Of a stretch of 64,000 nucleotides of DNA, positions 1-9,557 are shown piece after piece; position 1 is the stretch's first letter; every line of letters begins with the position of its first letter. A program made the position numbers and the translations under genes. The stretch is from the NCBI GenBank assembly GCA_034638255.1, contig JAWPGT010000100.1, forward strand, positions 1 through 64,000. The letters are read 5' to 3'. Source of the stretch: Coprinus comatus. Its lineage: Eukaryota; Basidiomycota; Agaricomycetes; Agaricales; Agaricaceae. Under the pieces are notes generated by a model, which did not search any database, was not told the DNA's origin, and saw only the letters and a program-made list of their open reading frames with translations.

Positions 1-547
1 TCCTTCGATGTATTACAAACTTAACATACATTTATAAATATCATAGTCTTATTGTAATAAGCTAGCAATCAATGGTGAGAATAGCAGCATAAGTTGTTCC
101 CGCTTAAACGAGGAGCTGCTTATGCAGACAATAAAATACTACGACGGTAGTATTGAACCTTAAGGAAGGTTTGGCGATGACAGTGAAAACGGTCAAAGAT
201 ATATACTCAATATTAAGACCGTCGGTTGATCATTCAATCGCTACAGACTGGGTCACTGTTGGGTGCCTGAAAACAAATATCAGTAAGTTATTTATTGATG
301 TTTTGAGTACATGAGTCAGAGAACTTGAGTTCTAACTTTTAGATACCAGCATAAACTGCTGCGCATCTGCAGCATTAGCTCTCTGCAAAAGCAGGCAGCT
401 ACTTCTCGTCCCGCTTATGCGCATCTGCTTCAGCAGTTAAAACAGTAGCAGGGGTTATTAAGTGCTGCATAAGCAGCCCTAAACACACAGATTGAAAATA
501 AGGAGCATGCGTAAACTAAAGTTAGATGTTACTGATTTATAATATTG
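1..547 (+). mobile_element. 3' part of a cob group I intron
   Basis: This stretch ends exactly where cob exon 2 resumes. It contains group I core-like sequence near 170-275, including GCTACAGACTGGGTCACTG, which resembles the P7 side of the catalytic core. GC hairpin modules occupy about 342-445. The intron starts at 63902 at the other end of the window, so its middle, including most of its endonuclease ORF, is not visible here. The last intron base is G at 547, as expected for group I. Confidence 0.8.
342..478. repeat. GC hairpin-element cluster in the cob intron
   Basis: Modules with GCAGC-ATTA-GCT, CTGC-AAAA-GCAG and CTGC-TTCA-GCAG hairpins are joined by GCGCATCT spacers and a CTACTTCTCGTC module. 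The same modules recur throughout the window. Confidence 0.8.
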
Positions 548-1302
548 GCTACAGTAATTACAAATTTATTATCAGCTATACCTGTATTTGGTCAAGATAT
601 AGTAGAATTAATTTGGGGAGGATTTAGTGTTTCTAATGCTACATTAAATAGATTCTTCTCTCTACATTATTTACTACCTTTCGTATTAGCTGCTTTAATA
701 GTTGCTCACTTAATGCTTTACACGTACATGGTTCAAATAATCCTAACGGAGTAACATCAAGTGGAGATAGATATGCAATGCATCCTTACTTTATTTTTAA
801 AGATTTAGTAACTATATTTGCTTTCTTCTTAGTGTTATCTATTATGGTTTTCTTCTACCCTAATGTATTAGGACATTCTGATAATTATATACCAGCTGAT
901 CCTATGGTGACACCAGCTTCTATTGTACCTGAATGGTATTTATTACCTTTCTATGCTATTTTAAGATCTATACCTAATAAATTATTAGGAGTTTTAGCTA
1001 TGTTTGGTTCATTATTAATATTATTAGTATTACCTTTAACAGATTTATCTAGAATAAGAGGAAATCAATTTAGACCAGCTATGAAATTAGCATTCTGGTT
1101 CTTTGTGGTAGACTTTATTATCTTATTGTGGATTGGAGCTCAACACCCTGAAACACCTTATTTAGAAATAGGTCAAATTTCTACAGCATTTTATTTTGCA
1201 TGGTTCTTAATTATAGTTCCTGTAATCGGTATCGCTGAAAATACTTTATTAGATGTTGCTTTGCATACACAGGCAGCAACTTTAAATTCTGAAGCTAAAT
1301 AA
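548..1302 (+). CDS. cob: Cytochrome b, exon 2 (with a frameshift)
   Basis: This is the C-terminal part of apocytochrome b of complex III, in the inner membrane. It resumes at Ala-Thr-Val-Ile after the intron. It carries the second pair of haem-ligand histidines ([10 protein letters not shown] and LIVAHLM) and the Qo-site PEWY motif. The reading frame is broken near 710-715: the sequence reads AATGCTTTACAC, where the family needs one more base to continue as [14 protein letters not shown]. This gives an apparent stop at 752-754, and the gene continues in the next frame to a TAA at 1300-1302. With one base restored, the two exons give a protein of normal length, about 395 residues. I think it is one gene with a sequencing error or a real indel, not two ORFs. 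Confidence 0.93.
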
Positions 1303-1829
1303 ATCATCTACGTAGCGTAGCTTACCTCTGTGTAAGTAATGCTGCAACGCTTCCTATTAAAACTCTTAAAAAAACAGAGGTACTCTTAAATTAACTATTC
1401 AGTTAATATTCCCCCAGCTGAGATTATCCCCATTAATCATTTCAAATCTTCTAGGTAAAAAATAAAAAACAAAAAGTTTTACCTTCAATCAGCATCTCGT
1501 CTAGCCTGCGTAAGCAGCAAAATACGTAAGATAGATTGATTTAGTTTTGTTCCCTTAGACCAGGAGAATAACTAAGGTTTCAAGTAACCGACTAAATTCG
1601 CTGTACCCAGAACTATATTGACTATTCCTTATTTTGGTTTAAGCTTTCTTACTTCTAATGAGTCTCACAGGTTTCTCTACTTTGAGGCTACAATTATAAA
1701 ATAACTGCCATATGTTTTTTGATACTTGTTTTACCAATAGTTCTTACAAAGCTGGTGTCTGATATCTTTCTATCCTCATATTTTAAAATTAAATTTAAAG
1801 ATTTCTACTCTGTTTTCAGAATTCTTTTT
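1303..1829. other. Intergenic region downstream of cob
   Basis: AT-rich sequence with a few hairpin modules near 1500-1520. I see no gene, tRNA or convincing ORF. Confidence 0.6.
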
Positions 1830-2212
1830 TTAGGTTATTGCTTGTGTTAATGGTGTAATCTTTACATTGTAACTATTATCATCTTTATAATGCCAGCCTG
1901 TGGCAGTTAACTTTATGTAGTTATCAGAATCCATTCTTATTGGAAACTTATAATCTTTGTAGTTTGCAGGCCTGCGTTGTGTTTCCATAATCTTTGATAA
2001 ATACTTACTATTAACTTATAGTGTATCTTCTCGTATTCCATAGTTGATGTATAATTTATATATGAGAACGGTTAGATATTCATTTGATTTTAGAGAAATT
2101 TTGTTAGCTATGAATTGAATATAATAATCCTTATCCTTTTTAGATAACTTTTGTAGTATAATTTTACTTGTAAATTCGCCAGCCGACTCACTGTTCTGAA
2201 TAGCACTACCAA
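1830..2212 (-). pseudogene. Decayed unidentified ORF
   Basis: Read on the minus strand, a protein-like frame of about 120 codons can be followed from near 2212 to a TAA at 1830. It has one in-frame TAA around the middle (after GIREDTL) and further frame breaks upstream. Composition is lysine/tyrosine-rich and hydrophilic, for example DYYIQFIANKISLKSNEYL and DSDNYIKLTATGWHYKDD. A GCAGGCCTGC palindrome (1966-1975) sits inside it. I do not recognise the family. Because other fragments nearby come from plasmid DNA polymerase, a plasmid origin is possible but not shown. Confidence 0.45.
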
Positions 2213-3234
2213 GTATGTGTTAAGTTCTAATCTCTCTAGTATACTATCCCTGAATTATGATATAGCTTTTGAGACAGTTACCACTTAGTGAGGTTTAGCA
2301 ATGATTGATGGAATTTTAAATTTGAATTCAAAATTTTTTCTGCCTGCTGAAGCAGATGCGCTTATGCAGATGCGCAGCTAATGCTGCATCTGCACTGCGT
2401 ATCTACTTCAGCGCATCTGCTTCAGCAACTAGAAATATAAAGGATTAATGGTATTTCAAACTACTGCTTTTTAACAAAAAAAAAAATAAAAGTAGTTGTA
2501 ATTTTTATTATAAAAGTAGTTTGCAGGCTTGCGTAGTGTAAAAACATATTTTTTTTAACAAAGTTAATTTGTCCTTTACTTACTTGCGTAGACACGCTAT
2601 TTCAAATTTGTCTTTGTCGCTGCATAATTAGTCGTAGCTCTGCATAAGCACCTAGAAGCAGCTGCCTGCTTATGCAGATGCGCAGGTGCAGATGCGCAGC
2701 AACGACGAGAAGAAGCATTAAGAAAATTTAATTACCTTATTATTAGTCGCTACAGTCGACAGTCTTATATTTTTATAAATAAAATTTATTAATTAATTAT
2801 TAATTCTAATCAGCGCATCTAATGCATTACCTGCGCATCTGCTTCAGCAGGCAGCTTAAATTATCTGGAAATAATTAGTCGACTTTCTAATAGTTGTTTA
2901 AATTTACCTGCTGCAGCGATTGTTCTTATTCAGAACCTCTAAATTTATTTAGCAATCTTTTTCTTGTTTTAAATTTAAATTTAATTAACATATGCCTGAT
3001 TATGCCTGCTTATGCAGGCCCCCTTAGAGCAGACATGCTTCTGATTTAAATCACTTTTTTTGTATTTGTTTAATCTAGTTATAGTGTTAAAAGGGTTAGC
3101 TGCTACATAAGCTGAAGCATAGATTTTCAATTACTTTTTTTAATTCAGATTTTATCGTTTTCAGCTGCGCATATGCCGTAATTAGTACGCACTAAATCTT
3201 AGTTACAATTCTGTTGGTCATCCCCAATAATACA
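2213..3234. other. Intergenic region with hairpin-element clusters
   Basis: No intact gene is visible. Hairpin modules are dense at about 2340-2430, 2640-2715 and 2810-2860. From about 3076 onward the sequence is a diverged version of the DNA upstream of the nad1 leader (57909-58106): both share TTATAGTGTTAAAAGG, a following ATTCAGATTTT stretch and TAAATCTTAGTTA, but carry different hairpin insertions. Confidence 0.6.
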
Positions 3235-3535
3235 ATTTATAATGAAATCAGCCTTATAAAATTACACTAAGTATTCTACTTAGACTGTACAAAATTTTAT
3301 TTAAAACTTTATGCTTAAAATTTATATAATAAAATATAAACTTAAAATTTTATTTAAAATTTAATTACTTATACAGTAAATTTTCATTAATACTTGATAT
3401 AATTAAAATAAATTCTTTTTATTATTTTAAATTAGCTTTAGATAGCAGTGCTACTGCTACTGCTGCTACTGCTGCTATTGCTAGCCAAGTTATTCTGAAA
3501 TATAATAAAAAATAAAAACAAAAATAAAAATGTTA
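3235..3535 (+). repeat. Exact 301-bp copy of the nad1 leader
   Basis: Every base I compared here matches 58107-58407 with a constant offset of 54872 and no indels, up to and including the start codon and second codon (ATG TTA). After that the sequences diverge completely, into the unclassified ORF here and into nad1 at the other site. The block includes a CTGCTA-rich stretch (3445-3485) and the A-rich segment just before the start. It probably carries the promoter and/or 5' untranslated region of nad1. Confidence 0.93.
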
Positions 3536-4330
3536 ACAAATAGATACGATAGATTACCTTTAAATATTAAATTTAATTTCCAACGCTTCGTGGACGTGGC
3601 TGCGACTAATTATGCAGGTCACAATTTAAATAAAAACAATTTTCATACTAGCAATATTGCTAATTTCCCAGAAAGATTATCCATTAGAATAGGTAATAAT
3701 TTATCTTCTAGAACACTAACCGTAGATGAGCAATTGCAAGAGAGAAGTCAACTAATTGCAACAAAATTACAACAGTTAGAAGATAGCAAAATTCAACACA
3801 TTGATAAATATGGTTCAGATTTAGATTACAAAGCTGAAATGTCAAGTTATGGTGAAAGCTTTCCTTGGTTTGTAGACTCTGAAGGACGATTAATTGATTT
3901 TAATCAAGAAGTACAGTTAGTAGACAGTATAAAACTAGTGACTAGGTTTTTAGAAACTAAATTAGGTATCAATAAATCAGAGATCTCTGAAGTTAAATTA
4001 ACTGAAAACATTGAGTCTTTATTAGAAAATGAAAATTTAACAGTATTAACTTTATTTGAAAAAGTTAAAGATCTGTATGACTCCTCTGCAGATAAAAATA
4101 TATTTAAAGAGATTCAAAATTCGAATAATCCTTCAGAGGCAAATAGTGCAGTAGAGTCTTTAAATATCCAACGGACTAATTCGCAACCTTTTGGTGCTGC
4201 ATTAGCAGGTCAAACTACCTTAAATGAAATTGCTGTAAAATTTCAAAATCTACAATGGGGGTGGACTATAGACAATGTAAATTTCACGATAAATGCCTGC
4301 ATTAGCAGCTACTTCAGTTTTTTTCATTAA
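3530..4330 (+). CDS. Unclassified ORF, N-terminal soluble part
   Basis: A 266-residue ORF that starts at the last codons of the duplicated nad1 leader. The N-terminus is basic; residues 60-210 are acidic and probably helical (VDEQLQERSQLIATKLQQLED; KVKDLYDSSADKNIF). I do not recognise the family. Its last 13 or so residues come from reading a GC hairpin (GCCTGCATTAGCAGC at 4293-4307), after which the sensible frame shifts to the next ORF (4293-4646). I infer that one longer membrane protein was split by the insertion. It is unlike any of the standard mitochondrial genes. A plasmid-derived or lineage-specific protein are both possible. Confidence 0.6.
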   Translation: MLTNRYDRLPLNIKFNFQRFVDVAATNYAGHNLNKNNFHTSNIANFPERLSIRIGNNLSSRTLTVDEQLQERSQLIATKLQQLEDSKIQHIDKYGSDLDYKAEMSSYGESFPWFVDSEGRLIDFNQEVQLVDSIKLVTRFLETKLGINKSEISEVKLTENIESLLENENLTVLTLFEKVKDLYDSSADKNIFKEIQNSNNPSEANSAVESLNIQRTNSQPFGAALAGQTTLNEIAVKFQNLQWGWTIDNVNFTINACISSYFSFFH

Positions 4331-4646
4331 TTATGGTATACTAATTAGAAATTATGTAAAACATGTACACAATAGACCCTTTAGACCTTTGATAAGTGAT
4401 GTGGAGAAAAATTTACAGCTGCATAAGCAGCAAAGAAGAAGATTATTAACCTATTTTGGGTTTATAGCTGCTCCTGCGATTATATTAGGTTTACAAGTTT
4501 TTTCTGCATCACATAAGGATATGTTAACTATAGATGTTGCATCTAATAATTCAAATAATGATACCGATAATAATTTAAAAACTAGTGGAACGTTTTTTGC
4601 TTTGTTAATTCAATTTAAGAATCAACTTCCAAATTGGTTTAAATGA
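4293..4646 (+). CDS. Unclassified ORF, membrane-associated continuation
   Basis: This 117-residue frame overlaps the previous ORF by 38 bases and is probably its continuation. It has a hydrophobic N-terminal segment (AATSVFFINYGILI), a basic middle (NYVKHVHNRPFRP; HKQQRRR) and a second hydrophobic segment (LTYFGFIAAPAIILGLQVF). Two GC hairpins are inside it, at 4293-4307 and about 4419-4431 (CTGCATAAGCAG), the second in frame. The stop is TGA (4644-4646). If TGA is read as Trp the frame runs on to a TAA near 4736 and adds a third hydrophobic stretch (LFNIFGYNLIFFLFS). Confidence 0.5.
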   Translation: MPALAATSVFFINYGILIRNYVKHVHNRPFRPLISDVEKNLQLHKQQRRRLLTYFGFIAAPAIILGLQVFSASHKDMLTIDVASNNSNNDTDNNLKTSGTFFALLIQFKNQLPNWFK

Positions 4647-4784
4647 ATTATAACAATAATGTTAAATATTTTATTTCTATTTAATATCTTTGGTTATAAT
4701 TTAATTTTTTTTTTATTTTCTCCAAAAAATTTGTAATCTGATATTTATATATAGCTGCTTAGGCAGGCAATAGCAATTACACAT

Positions 4785-4988
4785 ATGTTATTGCATATTT
4801 ATCTACTAAAGTTATATTCTAACCAAACTCCTCAGATACCTGAATACTTACCTAACTTTATTAAAAATTGGTTAAGTGAATTTGAAACATTAGGAAAAAG
4901 TTCAGATGTTCAATCCCATATAAATATGTATTATTATCATTTATTTTTATATATCGGTCTATCGATATTTTTTGTATTTTTGATATAA
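4785..4988 (+). CDS. Small unclassified ORF with C-terminal membrane segment
   Basis: A 67-residue ORF with a C-terminal hydrophobic helix (YHLFLYIGLSIFFVFLI). A hairpin module (about 4753-4768) and a short gap separate it from the preceding ORF, and it could be the end of the same broken gene. It is not atp8, which I found elsewhere on the minus strand. The function is unknown. Confidence 0.35.
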   Translation: MLLHIYLLKLYSNQTPQIPEYLPNFIKNWLSEFETLGKSSDVQSHINMYYYHLFLYIGLSIFFVFLI

Positions 4989-5753
4989 ATATCTGCCAGC
5001 AGCTGCCTGCTTTTGCAGATGCGCGGTGCAGCTGCAGCATTAGCTGCGCATCTGCTTCAGCAGCAGCTGAATTAAGTATCGAATATTTAAACCCCCAGTC
5101 TTAATTAATATCCTCAGGATAATATTAATTAATAATATGTAAGTCTTATAGCTTTAATTTAATATTTAAATTACTAACAAAATTTAACTTTTAATTAGAG
5201 TAACAGTATGCAGAAAACCTAAAATTTTAAATATAACCCGGTCGAGAAATGGAAAGGTTTTAAAATGGAACCGCTGCTGCTGAAGCAGATGCTAAGCATG
5301 CCAACCCTAATTTGAAAAGAAGACGCTTATGCGAAAAATAATAGATAAATAGATAATTATAAATTAATATTAATTATTTGAATTATTAGAAGATTTTAAG
5401 TAAAATTAATTAAAAGAACGGAACTAAAAATTAGTGCCAACGTAGCCAGCTAGCCAGCTGCAGCATACTCAGCTACTTCTCGTCCCGCTGCATAAGCAGC
5501 AGTTAAACTAATCTCAATCTTGTAGGGCCTAATTAACAACTTAAAACATAAAATAACTTAACAGTCTGAGTAGAGTCTTAGTTTATGGCTTCTTTATTCT
5601 TGCAGTATTCCTGCTTGCCTGCTTATGCCTGCTTAAGCAGGCATAAGCAGGCAGCAGCTGCGACTAATTATGTATGCTATTTAGGAATAATGAGTATTTA
5701 GTAAAAGTTTATAAATTTGATAACTTTTAAATATTACAAATATTACCATTTTA
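4989..5753. other. Intergenic region before trnC
   Basis: It contains a hairpin cluster at about 4993-5065, an AT-rich inverted repeat at about 5102-5140 (ATTAATTAATATCCT facing AGGATAATATTAATTAAT) that could fold as one long hairpin, and further modules at 5270-5290, 5440-5510 and 5605-5665. I see no gene. Confidence 0.55.
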
Positions 5754-5829
5754 AGGGTTAAGTGTACAGATGGTTCTGTAGTAGACCTGCAAAGTCTAAT
5801 ATTCAAGGTTCAATTCCTTCTTAACTCTC
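5754..5829 (+). tRNA. trnC: tRNA-Cys (GCA)
   Basis: The acceptor stem AGGGTTA pairs with TAACTCT with one G-U pair. The anticodon stem TAGAC/GTCTA encloses CTGCAAA, giving anticodon GCA. The T arm has TTCAATTC. Confidence 0.85.
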
Positions 5830-6015
5830 TAATTCAAGACAAAAGTATACCTATAAGGTAGCGCAATTAGTAGCACTAAATAAGTTCAACTAGCCGCTTA
5901 TGACATTTAATGCAACTATACACGAGAAGCATTAGCTATAGATAAAACAACGCAGGCCTGCAGATAAAACAAAATATATTTAAAAGAGATATTATAATTA
6001 ATGATAATTTGTTAA

Positions 6016-6098
6016 GCGAACATGTTGTAATGGTAAACAAGTTCCTCTTAAGAAGGAGTGGGTGTAAACCCGTAAGAGTTCAAGTCTCTTTGTTCGTA
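6016..6098 (+). tRNA. trnL: tRNA-Leu (TAA)
   Basis: The acceptor GCGAACA pairs with TGTTCGT. The anticodon loop CTTAAGA gives TAA. An extended variable arm (GTGGGTGTAAACCCG) fits a class II tRNA for UUR leucine codons. Confidence 0.9.
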
Positions 6099-6243
6099 TT
6101 TGTTTCAAAGATAGTGTTAATTTAATTAACTAATATAGTAAATATAATTTGACTAACAACGCAGGCCTGCAAACTAACTTATTCAAATATTAATTAAAGT
6201 AGAAATACAAATATTACAATAACCAAATAAATACTTGTTTTAA

Positions 6244-6324
6244 TAAAACACATATAATGGTTTAGTGTCTACCCACAGATTAGATTTTGAATCAACAAAA
6301 AAATCTTTTCTCTTTTTGTTTTAC
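6244..6324 (+). tRNA. Possible degenerate tRNA-like sequence
   Basis: TAAAACA at the 5' side can pair with TGTTTTA at the 3' side over 7 bp, and a D-arm-like TAATGGTTTAGTG follows. The anticodon region (GATTTTGAATC) and T arm do not fold convincingly. It may be a decayed tRNA. Confidence 0.25.
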
Positions 6325-6378
6325 TATTCCCTGCATAAGCAGCTATATTTATTTCTTTTGTTTGTATTGTAGCTTATG

Positions 6379-7703
6379 CTAGGATCCTTTATTATAATTA
6401 ATAACAGATGATGTTTTTTCACCTTGAACAGAGTTAGAATTTAAGTATAAATCCTCAAAATAAGATAAAGATAAAGTATAAGGTGATATTCTTATAGCTT
6501 TTTTAATCTCTTCACCATCACAAGTCAATAATATATAAGTTTTATTAGAAACAAAATAAGCTTCTTCCACTAAGTGTTCTAGTTTAAGTTGTCCAAGTTT
6601 ATTACCTATTTTACCACACAATGCTACCTTTAATCTATCTAGACTTAAATCTGTAACAATAGAATCGGTATCAGAATAATAAATTTTACCTGCATAAGCA
6701 GCTATATTTAAAAGGCTAATTTTAATTTTAATTTAAGCATATAAACTCTAGCATAAGCTGTTACGAACCTACAACAACTATAGAAATGAAACACAGCTAC
6801 ATTAGAAGTAGACTTATTAAATTTTTCATTTAGTATAACTTTAAAATAGTCTAGATTATGGCTTTCACAAATATCTTTATTAACAATAGGGTTATATGTT
6901 ATTAAGAAATTGTTTTTTTTTTATGTTTTAATTTCTTTTGTAGCATCCTATAAAAATTAATCCAATTCAGTTTTTGTAACTGGGTTAGTCACAGGTTTAA
7001 CAAAATTTAAAGCAAATCGACCTATTAAATTGTTTAATAAGCTTTTGACTACTTGGCTTGGACTTCCTTTAAGAGTATCTTTCTTTTTTGAAAGTTCTTC
7101 TACATATACCTTAAATGGACTTTCCTGTGTATTAAACTGTAGACCTTTAATTACTTTAATTTGATAACCATTTGCTTCAGCCATTTCTAATTCAACAGTT
7201 GTCCAAATACCTTCAAAATTTCCTCTAGGGAATCTAATGCAAGATTTAGTTCTTACAGGTAATAAACCTAAATATAGAACATTCGTTATAACTTCAGCAT
7301 AACACACTCCAAATAAATTAGATAACTCTAATCCTTCACTATTATAACTTTCAAGCCATTGACAATTTAAACCGGGCATTGGATTTAAAGCAGCAAAAGG
7401 ATATAATGAATTTACATCTGTGTAAGTTAAAAATTTTCCATGAGGCTTATAAACTTCTGTAATACCTCCATAATAACTATTATAAATAAATTGGAATAAA
7501 TTATTAGTATTAACTAAAGGTATTTTTGAATCTTTCAAATAATATTTCATAAACTTTGTTTTAGCCAAGCCAGCTATTGTTAAACTTTCGGTTAATTCAA
7601 TGTTGTGATCTAACCATAAAAGCTCTTGGAACTTTTCTAAAACTTCTAATAATGACAGAAGATCTCTTTCTAGATACTTTAAAGTTTCATTCTTTAAAGA
7701 CCA
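6379..7703 (-). pseudogene. dpo: Plasmid-type family B DNA polymerase, broken
   Basis: On the minus strand this reads as the polymerase half of a protein-primed family B DNA polymerase of the kind carried by fungal mitochondrial linear plasmids. In order: an exonuclease III-like motif (YLERDLLSLLEVL), motif A (DVNSLYPFAAL), motif B (KSLLNNLIGRFAL), a VTAYARVYM stretch, motif C (YYSDTDSIVTD) and a C-terminal segment (EEAYFVSNKTYIL). The frame is intact from about 7703 to 6957, breaks between 6957 and 6720, and resumes from about 6700 to 6379. GC hairpin modules (6336-6348 and 6690-6702) interrupt or flank it. The N-terminus is missing. Multiple frame breaks make a functional enzyme unlikely; I read it as the relic of a plasmid integration. 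Confidence 0.85.
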
Positions 7704-8283
7704 GAAATCACAGAAGCTTTAAATTATAAATTATATAATAGTGAAAATAAGAAACAATTAAGTGGACCCCAACCTTAACCAGAAGTTAATTTACTTAAAG
7801 GAATAATTTCAGCTGCTTATGCAGGGACTAGCACACCTAAACTATTTGAGATTCTGAATCTCACCTTCTAAGTTAAAATCTTAATTAAGGCTAGTTTTAA
7901 AACTTAAATTATAGGATGTTGAGATATTATATCTCTATTAAAGTAATAAACCACACAAAAATAAAGGTGGCTATATACCCCGCAAAGCAAAGCAAAGCAA
8001 AGCAAAGCAAAGCAAAGCAAAGCAAAGCAAAGCAAAGCAAAGCAAAGCAAAGCAAAGCAAAGCAAAGCAAAGCAAAGCAAAGCAAAGCAAAGCAAAGCAA
8101 AGCAAAGCCCGGGGGGGGGCTCATTTAATTTAGATATTTAGAATTTAAATCTGTAGTGTACTTTGAAAAAATTTTGTTTTGATTATTTAGTTTACTTATA
8201 TAAATATGGAGATAATACTTTAAATTTCAAATTATAATACAAATAACGTATCGATTCCAATTTTATAAAATAAAAAAAAAAAA
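7704..8283. other. Intergenic region with microsatellite
   Basis: It holds the GCAAA array (7982-8107), a run of nine G residues after it and AT-rich sequence. I see no gene apart from ORFs created by the repeat itself. Confidence 0.6.
7982..8107. repeat. GCAAA pentanucleotide array
   Basis: About 25 uninterrupted copies of GCAAA, followed by CCCGGGGGGGGG. The repeat is open in several frames and produces spurious ORFs. Confidence 0.97.
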
Positions 8284-8442
8284 TTAGTTTTTTTTACTTA
8301 ATTTTGTTATATATAATCTTATAACTTGTTGGAAAGTAAATGAAGGTAAAATATATTTTGAAAATACAAAAATTATAGAGAATAATACAGCAAAAGCAAA
8401 TACTATTTGATTAAAAAAATAAAAAGGTATTAATTGTGGCAT
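8284..8442 (-). CDS. atp8: ATP synthase subunit 8
   Basis: A 52-residue minus-strand ORF starting [10 protein letters not shown], the typical start of fungal Atp8. A single membrane segment follows ([14 protein letters not shown]), then KYILPSF and a basic tail ending TKLSKKN. Atp8 is a small Fo subunit of ATP synthase in the inner membrane. The frame is complete from ATG (8442) to TAA (8284) and uses no TGA. It lies on the minus strand between the polymerase relic and trnG, and not next to atp6, which is far away on the plus strand. Confidence 0.93.
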   Translation of the reverse strand: MPQLIPFYFFNQIVFAFAVLFSIIFVFSKYILPSFTFQQVIRLYITKLSKKN

Positions 8443-8774
8443 ATTTGAAGTTTGTTTATTTAAGAGTTCTAATTTAGAACTATCTCTGCTTCTAAAACAA
8501 AAAAAGTAAAATTTACTAATCTAATAGAAGAATAAGCTGTTATAGTAAATTGATAACAATAATCAATAATTCTATAATTTTAATGAGATATTGAGGATTA
8601 CAATTTACTTAATAGTATAGCGAAATCCGCATCTATTATTTAGATTTATGAGATTTACTATAATTAATAATTAAAATTTCTTACTGCATGCGCATGCATG
8701 CGCAGCTACTTCTTATGCTAATGCAGGATAATATAGATTTTATTTTACTGTTTATTATTTTATATTAAATTTAA

Positions 8775-8846
8775 TACGAGTAGCCAGGTTCGAACTGACA
8801 ACCTCAACTTGGAAGGCAGAGATTATACCAATTTAACTATACTCGC
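8775..8846 (-). tRNA. trnG: tRNA-Gly (TCC)
   Basis: The minus-strand acceptor GCGAGTA pairs with TACTCGT. The anticodon loop CTTCCAA gives TCC. The T arm has GTTCGAAC. Confidence 0.88.
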
Positions 8847-9168
8847 TTTACATTTGCTTACATTAACTTACATTAACTAGTTTTAATTAGCATTAACAAG
8901 TATTAACAAATATTCTTTATTTCTCATAAATGAAATTAATGTGTCGTGTAATATTTAATCATTAAACCGTTACTAATATAAAAATATAAGCATTAAGTAT
9001 ATCTTATAGGATTAATGTTAATCAGTATACTATATACTATGTCAATTATATTCCTCTTTTAATATTAAAATTAAATTGTAACAATGTTGTATTTTAATTT
9101 TAAAAAAAGGAATTAAACCTTGATAAAGTCTATACGAGAAGAAGAGACCACTCCACACTGAATCCCCC
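8847..9168. other. Short intergenic region
   Basis: AT-rich, with a TTACATTAACT direct repeat just after trnG. I see no gene. Confidence 0.5.
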
Positions 9169-9330
9169 TTATACAGTCTCAATAAAGTATACTTTAGGTG
9201 TTAAGAATATAGCCTTACTTGAGATGTTTTCCAATTTAAGCTTTTCTAACATACTAGAATTTACGATACCAGGATACAATTTATCTAATGCCTGACTACT
9301 ACATAGTAGTAAACAAGTATATAAGTAAGG
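9169..9330 (-). pseudogene. DNA polymerase C-terminal fragment
   Basis: On the minus strand about 50 codons read QALDKLYPGIVNSSMLEKL, then KLENISSKAIFLTPKVY, and stop at 9169. This matches the region just after motif C of plasmid family B polymerases. The fragment at 19820-20026 has the related NLYPGIVNNKELGKLKLE. It is a second, separate polymerase relic. Confidence 0.65.
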
Positions 9331-9557
9331 AGGTAAAATTTAATGAGTTAATTGATGCATAGGTATAGTATAACCTATTTACTTTATTCGGTTTATATCT
9401 CTACTACTGCATACTTATTTTAGGGGTTATTGTTAGAAGTATAAATAAAATATTTAAATCTAGCCATTGCCTGATTATAGGCAACTACGGCAGCTGTAAC
9501 TGTAAATTATTAAAATTAACTATATAAAATATATAGTCATTGGAGTTTAATTATTAA

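Noticed and set aside
7904..8128. Overlapping ORFs on both strands over the GCAAA array
   Set aside because: They are translations of a pentanucleotide microsatellite (repeating LLCFA or AKQSK); there is no evidence of a gene.
9100..9330. Candidate RNase P RNA
   Set aside because: On the minus strand it reads as a polymerase C-terminus, and the conserved P4 motifs were not found.
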